A stretch of DNA of 6,869 bases from Candidatus Bathyarchaeota archaeon (GTDB taxonomy: Archaea > Thermoproteota > Bathyarchaeia > 40CM-2-53-6 > FEN-987), in assembly GCA_023247835.1 (NCBI GenBank), contig JAHFFU010000036.1, positions 1,239 to 8,107 of the forward strand, in the 5' to 3' direction. The first letter of the stretch is position 1. Each line of letters begins with the position of its first letter. The notes under the pieces were generated by a model. The model was not told the DNA's origin and did no database searches. It worked only from the letters and a program-made list of their open reading frames with translations. This document shows positions 1 to 5,252 of the stretch, piece by piece. The position numbers and the translations under genes are program-made.

Positions 1-444
1 TGTTATACGCCCGCCTGGCCCTGTGCCACTCAGAGCTGTGAGGTCTACCCGAAGCTCTTGCGCCAGTCTTCGGGCTGCTGGGGACGCTACTAGGCGGCCA
101 GTTGTCGAGGGGGGTGGGGGGGTGTAACTTTGTGGGGAAACCATGTTACTTCGATGGGCGCCCTCCTGTTGGACCACTTTCGGCTGCACGACTGAATGGG
201 AACTCGTGCCAGATTCACCGATAATTGCGACCGGCTGTGCAACTTGGACATCGGTTCCAACCTCAACTAGAATCCGGCTTAGCACACCGCTGTCCGGTGC
301 TTCTATTTCGAAAGTTGTTTTCTCGCCTTCAACGACGAGTATTGCTTCGCCTTTCCGGACCAAATCGCCTTCTTTCTTCAGCCATTCGACGATTTTTCCG
401 CTCTGCATCCCAGGGTCTAGCCGCGGCATAACAACCTCAGGCAT
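1..444 (-). CDS. 2-oxoacid dehydrogenase E2 (dihydrolipoyl acyltransferase), N-terminal part, cut by window edge
   Basis: E2 core of a 2-oxoacid dehydrogenase complex: its lipoyl arm carries the acyl group from E1 to the E2 active site, which transfers it to CoA. The 148 codons visible stay open to base 1. Residues 1-78 form a biotinyl/lipoyl domain starting MPEVVMPRLDPGM, with the lipoyl lysine K42 in EGEKTTFEIEAP. Residues 79-117 are a Ser/Gln/Pro-rich flexible linker with a Pro run (TPPPPS). Residues 118-148 are the peripheral-subunit (E3)-binding domain, with ASPAARRLA and GTGPGGRIT. The catalytic domain lies outside the window. The ATG lies 6 bases past the E1-beta stop, and GGTGAT at the E1-beta end, 5 bases before the ATG, is a good Shine-Dalgarno match, so translation is probably coupled. 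The acyl substrate cannot be read from this part. The gene is easy to miss because it has no stop in the window and a plus-strand shadow frame covers it. Confidence 0.9.
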   Translation of the reverse strand, partial: MPEVVMPRLDPGMQSGKIVEWLKKEGDLVRKGEAILVVEGEKTTFEIEAPDSGVLSRILVEVGTDVQVAQPVAIIGESGTSSHSVVQPKVVQQEGAHRSNMVSPQSYTPPPPSTTGRLVASPAARRLAQELRVDLTALSGTGPGGRIT

Positions 445-450
445 TCGCGA

Positions 451-1434
451 TCACCGGCCCATTATTCCGTCCACCGCTTGCACGATTTTGTCAGCATTCG
501 GCATGTACATTTCTTCCAGACTGGGTGAGAAGGGAACTGGAATTTCGGGGCAACCGACGCGAATTATTGGCGCGTCCAAGTAATCGAATGAGGATTCGAG
601 AATCGCTGCGGAAATCTCTGAGCCAATGCCTCCGGTTCTGACATCGTCAGATGCGATGACAAGCCTGGAAGTTCTCTTGACGGATTCAACGATCGTGTTG
701 AGATCAAGCGGTTGCAGAGTGCGGAGGTCAACAACCTCTGCGGAAACGCCTTTCTCCTCAAGCTTTTTCGCTGCGGATAGTGCTTCGCCGACAAGCCTTG
801 AGACTCCGACGATCGTTACGTCGTCTCCCTTTCTTTTCACTTCCGCTTGCCCGAGAGGTATTGTATACTCTTCTTCTGGTACGGGGCCTTTGGTTCGGTA
901 CAGAACTCCGCATTCAATGAACAATACTGGGTTCTCGTCGCGGATAGCGGACTTCAGGAGGCCTTTCGCGTCGTAGGGTGTTCCTGGAAGTACGACTTTC
1001 AACCCGGGAACTTGGAAAAAGAATGCGGGAAAGAACTGCGAATGCTGAGACCCGTGCTGGCGGCCGAGACTGTACTGGGTCCTTAGGACCATTGGAACCT
1101 TCAACTGGCCTCCGCTCATGAACCGAATTTTTGCGGCCTGCGTCGCAAGCTGATCCAAGCAGATAGAGAGGAAATCCATGTACATTATTTCGGCAACAGG
1201 CTTGAGCCCAGTCAAGGCTAAACCGACTGCTGCGCCGACGATGGCAATTTCAGAAATGGGTGTGTCCATCACCCGCTCTGGCCCAAATTCATCCAATAAC
1301 CCGCGCGTAACCTTGTATGCTCCACCGAAGACTCCTATCTCCTCGCCAAGAAGGATAACGTTTAGATTTCCTAACATTTCTTCGCGGAGTGCTTCCCGTA
1401 AGGCTTCGGCGTAAGTTATCTCACGCAACTTCAT
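451..1434 (-). CDS. 2-oxoacid dehydrogenase E1 component, beta subunit
   Basis: Beta subunit of the thiamine-diphosphate (ThDP) dependent E1 that decarboxylates a 2-oxoacid and acylates the E2 lipoyl arm. It is 327 aa, the usual length. Residues about 4-178 are the transketolase pyrimidine-binding fold and about 195-315 the C-terminal transketolase domain. E62 in DTPISE aligns with the conserved Glu that activates the ThDP aminopyrimidine. H127 and H131 in GRQHGSQHSQ match the active-site His region. PGLKVVLPGTPYDAKGLL (about 143-160) is the typical family segment. After HSQ comes an aromatic run, FFPAFFF, bulkier than I recall from most pyruvate-type enzymes. The ATG overlaps the E1-alpha stop as ATGA and is preceded by GGGGGCGA, which suggests coupled translation and an alpha2-beta2 heterotetramer. 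Pyruvate, branched-chain 2-oxoacid and acetoin-type enzymes are all possible. I therefore give no pdhB, bkdB or acoB symbol. Confidence 0.95.
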   Translation of the reverse strand: MKLREITYAEALREALREEMLGNLNVILLGEEIGVFGGAYKVTRGLLDEFGPERVMDTPISEIAIVGAAVGLALTGLKPVAEIMYMDFLSICLDQLATQAAKIRFMSGGQLKVPMVLRTQYSLGRQHGSQHSQFFPAFFFQVPGLKVVLPGTPYDAKGLLKSAIRDENPVLFIECGVLYRTKGPVPEEEYTIPLGQAEVKRKGDDVTIVGVSRLVGEALSAAKKLEEKGVSAEVVDLRTLQPLDLNTIVESVKRTSRLVIASDDVRTGGIGSEISAAILESSFDYLDAPIIRVGCPEIPVPFSPSLEEMYMPNADKIVQAVDGIMGR

Positions 1435-2456
1435 TCGCCCCCAGCGTACACGTAATTCTTCAAGTCTTCGAAGGGTAACGGTGAACCTTGGGCGGCGAAG
1501 GCTACGGCGTCCTCAACTTCTTGACGGGACGTGGCGTCGGCTTTTTCCACATCTGCCTTAGTTACAAGTTTGCGTTCCAGTAGGCGCCTCTCAAAGGTGA
1601 CTATCGGGTCGCGTTCAAGCCATTTTGCAACTTCATCCTTCGGCCGGTATTCACCTTTATCGTATACGCCGTGGCCTTTCATTTTGTAAGTGACGCATTC
1701 AAGGAACGTTGGCTCTGATTCCCGCCTCGCCCTATCGGCCGCGGCTTTCGTCGCCACAAAGACAGAAACGACATCATTCCCGTTCACGACCATTGTCTCC
1801 ATCCCGTAAGACCTACCCCTCTCAGCGATTGAGGGGCTAGACACGGCGCGGTTTACTGGCGTTGACATGGCGTACTGGTTGTTCTCGCAGAATAGTAAGA
1901 CGGGTAGTTTCCAAAGCCCGATCAGGTTGAGGGCTTCGTGGAAAGCCCCGGTGTTGACGGCACCTTCCCCGAAGAAGCAAGCGGCTACTTGCTTACTCTT
2001 CTTGTGCTTTAGTCCGAGCCCTACTCCTGCCGCTATGGGTAAGCCACTTCCCACTATCGCGGTTGCGTAGAGCGAGCCTGTTTTCGGGTAGATGGCAACG
2101 TGCATTGAACCCCCGAGGCCCTTGCAGGTGCCTGTGGATTTGCCAAACAGCTCGGCCATGCAGAGATTCGCCGGAACATCCTTTGCTAATGCATGCCCAT
2201 GGCCACGGTAGGTTGTGAGGGTCAAGTCGTTAGGTTGCAGAGCTGCCATCGCGCCTACCGCTATTGCTTCTTCACCCAGATAGAGGTGGGACGGCCCAAT
2301 CAGTGCACCCTTTACGAGAAAGAGTTCCTCAATCTTCTCTTCGAACCGGCGTATGAGAAGCATTTTTTGCAGCATCTGAAGTAGCTTTTCCTTAGTTAAC
2401 CCGTGTTTAGCAAATTCGCCTTCAGGCACATCTTGGATCGTTGTCAGGGTCGTCAT
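1431..2456 (-). CDS. 2-oxoacid dehydrogenase E1 component, alpha subunit
   Basis: Alpha subunit of E1, supplying the ThDP diphosphate- and Mg-binding half of the active site shared with the beta subunit. It is 341 aa, full length for the family. The ThDP motif runs from GEGAVNTGAFHEALN (from residue 163) to ENN (191-193). Other family landmarks are HLYLGEEA (57-64), YRGHGHAL (83-90), GLGGSMH (113-119) and the loop GHGVYDKGEYR (261-271), which corresponds to the phosphorylation loop of animal enzymes. The GHGVYDxGxYRP form resembles acetoin dehydrogenase and archaeal 2-oxoacid dehydrogenase alpha subunits, but this is weak evidence for substrate. It is the first gene of the operon. Its ATG is the only sensible start: no other in-frame ATG lies in the roughly 80 bases upstream. 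No clear Shine-Dalgarno precedes it, so the mRNA leader may be short or absent. Confidence 0.95.
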   Translation of the reverse strand: MTTLTTIQDVPEGEFAKHGLTKEKLLQMLQKMLLIRRFEEKIEELFLVKGALIGPSHLYLGEEAIAVGAMAALQPNDLTLTTYRGHGHALAKDVPANLCMAELFGKSTGTCKGLGGSMHVAIYPKTGSLYATAIVGSGLPIAAGVGLGLKHKKSKQVAACFFGEGAVNTGAFHEALNLIGLWKLPVLLFCENNQYAMSTPVNRAVSSPSIAERGRSYGMETMVVNGNDVVSVFVATKAAADRARRESEPTFLECVTYKMKGHGVYDKGEYRPKDEVAKWLERDPIVTFERRLLERKLVTKADVEKADATSRQEVEDAVAFAAQGSPLPFEDLKNYVYAGGE

Positions 2457-2577
2457 TGTGAAATCAGGCGCTGTGCTAGGCGCACACTCAGCCTTTAGTT
2501 CTTCGCAACCGGGTGCGACTGGGTGAAGGATTTTACTGCGCGCCGCACTCCATCGATTGACGGGGCGTCTCAGACGG
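2457..2577. promoter_or_regulatory. divergent promoter region between the dehydrogenase operon and the 2578 gene
   Basis: This 121-base gap must carry start signals for both flanking genes. An AT-richer patch at about 2529-2536 (GATTTTAC, or GTAAAATC on the minus strand) is the only TATA-like stretch and could serve either strand. On the plus strand it would put the RNA start near 2560, just before the ATG at 2578. An inverted repeat TGTGC-TAGGC-GCACA (2472-2486) lies 16-30 bases ahead of the E1-alpha ATG, where a repressor could act. GGCGC also repeats directly around it. All of this is by eye. Confidence 0.3.
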
Positions 2578-3360
2578 ATGGGCGAAACTAGGATTCTCTA
2601 CGCAATCGCTGAAAGTTGCCCATTCGACGCACTACTCGTGAAAGATATGAAGCGCGCCGTCGACGCTCTACTACAACTAAACGTGCAAAGATTCAGGGTC
2701 CCCCAGAAGTCTCTCGCTAAGTACACGGCCCTGGATGTCATGAAACAAGCCCTGGAGCTTCTGTTTGAATTCTCGCCTTCCGAAAAGAATTACCGGGAAG
2801 CAATGCGGACAATTCAAGTCTACTCAGAAGGAGATGAAGCGATGCTGAACACGCTAAAGGATAGTTTCCGTTTAGTCGCAAACGCTGTGTACAATGCCTA
2901 TAGCGGGCAACGCCACGCAGAATCTCTGGCACCTGAGATACTCTTCCTACAAGGTTTACCTTTCAAACCAAACGAACTTCAACAATCATTCAGATTTGTT
3001 GGCGTTCGGCCGCCTGATGTAAGCCCGCCCAGCGTCAAGAGCCCAATCTTTCTGGACGAAGGATTCGAGCCTTACAGTCTGCTAATTGAAGGAAAGATGA
3101 CGCCAAAGGACGCGCAGAAGGGCAGGGAAGAGCATTGGGCCAAGACCATCGAAGCCACTCTAAACAGAAGCAATGGGACCGCCCTAATTCGCGCCGGTGC
3201 TGAACATTTAGACCCCTCAGGGTCGACGGCGAAGAAAATTCTCAGAGGAATTCGACGGTCCGATACAGGGCGACTAACGAGAATTCTCCAGCAAAAAGGG
3301 GTAGCGGTTAAGGTCCTCCATCGCGTTCTAGACATCAATGATATCTATGGAAAGAAATAG
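2578..3360 (+). CDS. uncharacterised protein, 260 aa, faint TraB/Tiki-like C-terminal pattern
   Basis: I do not recognise this gene with confidence. It encodes a soluble 260-residue protein with no signal peptide or membrane segment. The N-terminal half (about 1-115) is mostly helical by pattern. A Pro-rich stretch (about 144-158, with RPPDVSPPSV) separates it from the C-terminal part. Residues about 200-247 read as strand-GAEHL-helix-GVAVKVL: GTALIRAGAEHL, a spacer, GRLTRILQQKG, then VAVKVL. Such a pattern (an arm ending Gxx-His-Leu, a helix, then Gly-hydrophobic strand) is seen at the end of TraB/Tiki/ChaN-like proteins. An N-terminal GxxH motif of that superfamily is not obvious, so this is only a hint. 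I chose ATG 2578; an in-frame TTG at 2557 would add seven residues. It is transcribed away from the dehydrogenase operon and faces the aquaporin. Confidence 0.75.
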   Translation: MGETRILYAIAESCPFDALLVKDMKRAVDALLQLNVQRFRVPQKSLAKYTALDVMKQALELLFEFSPSEKNYREAMRTIQVYSEGDEAMLNTLKDSFRLVANAVYNAYSGQRHAESLAPEILFLQGLPFKPNELQQSFRFVGVRPPDVSPPSVKSPIFLDEGFEPYSLLIEGKMTPKDAQKGREEHWAKTIEATLNRSNGTALIRAGAEHLDPSGSTAKKILRGIRRSDTGRLTRILQQKGVAVKVLHRVLDINDIYGKK

Positions 3361-3385
3361 CTCGACGATGGCGGATATGTACTCG

Positions 3386-3404
3386 TTCCTATTTTCTTCT
3401 CTTC
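3386..3404 (+). terminator. T-rich tract after the 2578-3360 gene
   Basis: A pyrimidine- and T-rich run (TTCCTATTTTCTTCTCTTC) starts 26 bases after the stop codon of the plus-strand gene, typical of archaeal hairpin-free termination. It overlaps the 3' end of the convergent aquaporin gene, whose Lys/Arg-rich tail it encodes on the other strand. It could therefore simply be coding sequence. Confidence 0.3.
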
Positions 3405-4087
3405 GGGCTCAGGAGGGTTTGGTAGACGAAGCCGGCAAGTAGGGCTCCGATGATGGGGCCGACCCAATACACCCAGAGGCTTTGGTATGTGCCGGATGCG
3501 ATCGCTGGGCCGAGCGCACGTGCAGGGTTTGCCGCAGCCCCTGTCAATGGGCCTGCTATGAGAATATCCGCCGCCAGTGTCATGCCGATCAGCAATCCTG
3601 AAGCACCTGCCGGCACCTTATCCGTGTACAAAACGGCGTAAACAGAGAACATCAGGAAGAATGTGATAATCAACTCCACAACCGTTGCCACTGACTCGCT
3701 CTGCCCTATTACCACCGTCGGCAAGGGCAAGCCAAACTTGGTTAGGGCTCCATTTCCTGGCAGAACCACGAAATGAGCCAACCCAGCCAACGTTGCCCCT
3801 AACACTTGGGCTACGATATACGCTACTCCGTCATCAATCTCCAATTTTCTGAGCGCAACAGCTGTAATCGTTATGGCCGGGTTGATGTGGCAACCAGAGA
3901 TGTAGCCGATTGCGTAAACCATCACCATCAATATCAAGCCGTGTGCGAGAGCGATTCCTATGAATGAGGCTGCGGGCGAAGATAAGCCCAAGACTGGAAG
4001 GAAGATTGTTACTGAAACGGACCCGAAGAATACTAACGCGAACGTTCCGATGAATTCAGCGATGTATGCTTGCCTTCCCATCTTCAT
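3389..4087 (-). CDS. aquaporin (MIP family channel), AqpM-like
   Basis: Membrane channel for water and/or small neutral solutes. It has six predicted membrane segments (about 6-29, 38-59, 86-106, 133-155, 160-180, 203-225; 232 aa) and both pore motifs: NPA at 69-71 in SGCHINPAIT and NPAR at 187-190 in GAAANPARALGPA. Aligning by eye with E. coli AqpZ gives an aromatic/arginine filter of H49, I175, A184 and R190. Known archaeal AqpM, as I recall it, is F-I-S-R, and the H-I-A-R set is that of some plant tonoplast aquaporins; this suggests a wider pore that might pass ammonia, urea or peroxide (inference). C66 sits three residues before the first NPA, a position where a Cys makes AQP1 mercury-sensitive. 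Start choice: ATG 4087 has GGTG six bases upstream; GTG 4096 (three residues longer) and ATG 4081 are alternatives. The tail is basic (SPKRRK). Confidence 0.95.
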   Translation of the reverse strand: MKMGRQAYIAEFIGTFALVFFGSVSVTIFLPVLGLSSPAASFIGIALAHGLILMVMVYAIGYISGCHINPAITITAVALRKLEIDDGVAYIVAQVLGATLAGLAHFVVLPGNGALTKFGLPLPTVVIGQSESVATVVELIITFFLMFSVYAVLYTDKVPAGASGLLIGMTLAADILIAGPLTGAAANPARALGPAIASGTYQSLWVYWVGPIIGALLAGFVYQTLLSPKRRK

Positions 4088-4125
4088 CTTCGACACCGGT
4101 GGCTCTGCCTTGCTCCTTACATTGC

Positions 4126-4133
4126 TATAAAAC
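4126..4133 (-). promoter_or_regulatory. TATA-box-like element for the aquaporin gene
   Basis: The minus strand reads GTTTTATA here, preceded by GAAGC, which could be a BRE. Archaeal spacing of about 25-27 bases puts the RNA start near 4102, giving a leader of about 6 bases to GTG 4096 or about 15 bases to ATG 4087. It is the clearest promoter-like element in the window and suggests the aquaporin is transcribed independently of the genes upstream. Confidence 0.45.
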
Positions 4134-4168
4134 GCTTCAGCCTTGAGCCGTAGTTAATCGCGAGACGA

Positions 4169-4180
4169 GGAACAAAACAA
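4169..4180 (-). terminator. T-rich tract after the methyltransferase gene
   Basis: The minus strand reads TTGTTTTGTTCC, about 60-70 bases beyond the methyltransferase stop and upstream of the aquaporin TATA-like box. This is a plausible archaeal terminator that would separate the two transcription units. There is no strong hairpin. Confidence 0.25.
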
Positions 4181-4220
4181 CCCTGAGGCGCTTACCGAAA
4201 AGAGGCCATTTACGAGCGGC

Positions 4221-4245
4221 AATATGCATTAGAATATGCGGTTAG
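4221..4245. repeat. short imperfect tandem repeat (two 12-13 base units)
   Basis: AATATGCATTAG is followed directly by AATATGCGGTTAG, identical in the first seven bases and the last four. The second unit overlaps the methyltransferase stop codon. Two short copies may be chance or a local duplication; no function is evident. Confidence 0.4.
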
Positions 4246-4706
4246 AGTTGCTCGCCGATCCGGTATGTATAGATCGTGTGCCCGAGCAACTCATCATAAA
4301 CTGCACTAGGTTTCCATCCTGGAACTTTGAAGTCATGCGACACTACGCGCACACCGGGCTTCAGTTCCGCCTCCAACTTGGGCCTGAGCCGTTCGTTCGC
4401 ACTTGAAGTCAGGTAAAGGGTAATCACGTCTGCGTCTGATATGTTAACTTCAAAGAAGTTGCCCTGAATCACCTTCACTTTGTCCTCAAGGTTCAATCTC
4501 TTGATCTCCATTCTAGCCCGCTCTACGAGATCTTCCCTGAGCTCAATGCCAGTGGACTTGGCTCCGAGGTCTTTTGCGGCCAGAATGATCAGCCGGCCGT
4601 CACCACATCCAAGATCGTAAAGAACATCGCCTGATTTGACCTGCGATAAGCCTAGCATTTTCTTTGCAACTTCGAGCGGTGTTTGAACGAAAGGTGCAAT
4701 GCTCAT
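4242..4706 (-). CDS. small class I SAM-dependent methyltransferase, aKMT-like (probable protein-lysine methyltransferase)
   Basis: A 154-residue single-domain methyltransferase, close in size to the roughly 160-residue archaeal lysine methyltransferase aKMT of Sulfolobus. Motif I is YDLGCGDGR (30-38), the acidic ribose-binding residue is E55 in GIELREDL, the post-II segment is QGNFFEV (81-87), and motif IV is replaced by DADVITLYLTSSANERLRP (91-109), followed by VVSHDF (121-126) and PGWKP (129-133). The LYL...NERLRPKLE / SHDF / PGWKP combination is what I recall of the aKMT/FAM173 group, whose members methylate protein lysines (in Sulfolobus, chromatin proteins such as Cren7, with broad specificity). 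The substrate here is unknown. There is no DNA- or RNA-binding extension. The start is ATG 4706, with AAGGT about 10 bases upstream. It lies 37 bases after the DUF2153-like gene on the same strand, so co-transcription is likely. A small-molecule methyltransferase is possible but less likely. Confidence 0.85.
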   Translation of the reverse strand: MSIAPFVQTPLEVAKKMLGLSQVKSGDVLYDLGCGDGRLIILAAKDLGAKSTGIELREDLVERARMEIKRLNLEDKVKVIQGNFFEVNISDADVITLYLTSSANERLRPKLEAELKPGVRVVSHDFKVPGWKPSAVYDELLGHTIYTYRIGEQL

Positions 4707-4743
4707 GAATCAAACCTTCGCGAATCGCGCCTGACTCAGTGAT

Positions 4744-5073
4744 TTATGCGTATCGTCTCTCGGTTTCTGAACGTTCAACTTTAGGTAGTTTCGACCCCAT
4801 CGGTATGCTCTTCTCTTTCTTCCCAGTCCACTTCACGTCTTCTTCTAGGAAACGAAGGCAGAGGTCTTTGAACTGCTTGAAAATGTCTTTCAACTCTTCC
4901 TCTGTAAAGGTGTCAATGAACGATGGGTTTCTCAGCCAGCTGTCCCATCCGCGCACGCTTTCAAAAAGCGCTGAATTCATCCGAATCAGGGAAGCGTAAA
5001 GTCCCAATCGGTCGGCGGGTTCGAGCTTCTTAATATCGTCAAGGGCTTTGTTTCGTTCTTCAGTCCATGACAA
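4744..5073 (-). CDS. small helical protein, probable DUF2153-like archaeal family
   Basis: A 109-residue, charged, all-helical protein without signal or membrane segments. The stretch EPADRLGLYASLIRMN (18-33) followed by GWDSWLRNP (42-50) and FLEEDVKWT (75-83) resembles the archaea-restricted DUF2153 proteins as I remember them (DRL.L.....R...., a central W/F-D-x-WL-x-(D/N)P, then a long helix ending in D-(I/V)-K-(H/W)-T). The function is unknown. The C-terminal tail from about 84 is Lys/Arg-rich and probably disordered. The first usable in-frame codon is TTG at 5073, with no ATG between the upstream stop and residue 32, so the start is uncertain. AGAAGGTG upstream is somewhat far away (about 11 bases). 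A weak TATA-like CTAAATTA near 5115 could drive it. It is probably the first gene of a two-gene unit with the methyltransferase. Confidence 0.65.
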   Translation of the reverse strand: MSWTEERNKALDDIKKLEPADRLGLYASLIRMNSALFESVRGWDSWLRNPSFIDTFTEEELKDIFKQFKDLCLRFLEEDVKWTGKKEKSIPMGSKLPKVERSETERRYA

Positions 5074-5252
5074 ACTGTTCGAGGCACCTTCTAAGCACCG
5101 TCCACTGGCCTAACCGTAATTTAGCCTTATTCCCGAAATGAAGTGCCTCAATAACCATCCAATGCTTCCTCGTTGTCTTGCGAAACCTAATTCAACGGCG
5201 AAGTAGTTCATCACTCGCCAACAGATTGCACCTGTAGCCAGTGATTGATAAT
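5074..5252. promoter_or_regulatory. divergent intergenic region between DUF2153-like gene and thyX
   Basis: About 180 bases with no convincing gene or RNA. CGAAACCTAATTCA (5181-5194) could be a BRE plus weak TATA element for thyX, giving a leader of roughly 30-40 bases. On the minus strand, GCTAAATTAC (about 5114-5123) could serve the opposite gene. Both are weak. GTGAT at 5241-5245, seven bases before ATG 5253, partly matches a Shine-Dalgarno and favours that start for thyX. Confidence 0.25.

Noticed and set aside
143..583. Plus-strand frame of 146 codons opposite E2 and E1-beta
   Set aside because: It is the antisense shadow of the lipoyl-domain and E1-beta coding strand; its protein is low-complexity Ser/Thr/Pro-rich with no family features.
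4707..4743. Palindromes TTCGCGAA and CTGACTCAG between the two small genes as an operator or terminator
   Set aside because: They are short, have no T-run after them, and lie inside a probable operon; frequency by chance is high.
5138..5206. Possible 22-residue upstream frame (MKCLNNHPMLPRCLAK...) before thyX, considered as a regulatory leader peptide
   Set aside because: No Shine-Dalgarno, no convincing promoter at the right spacing, and no attenuator-like hairpins after it; a frame of this size is expected by chance.
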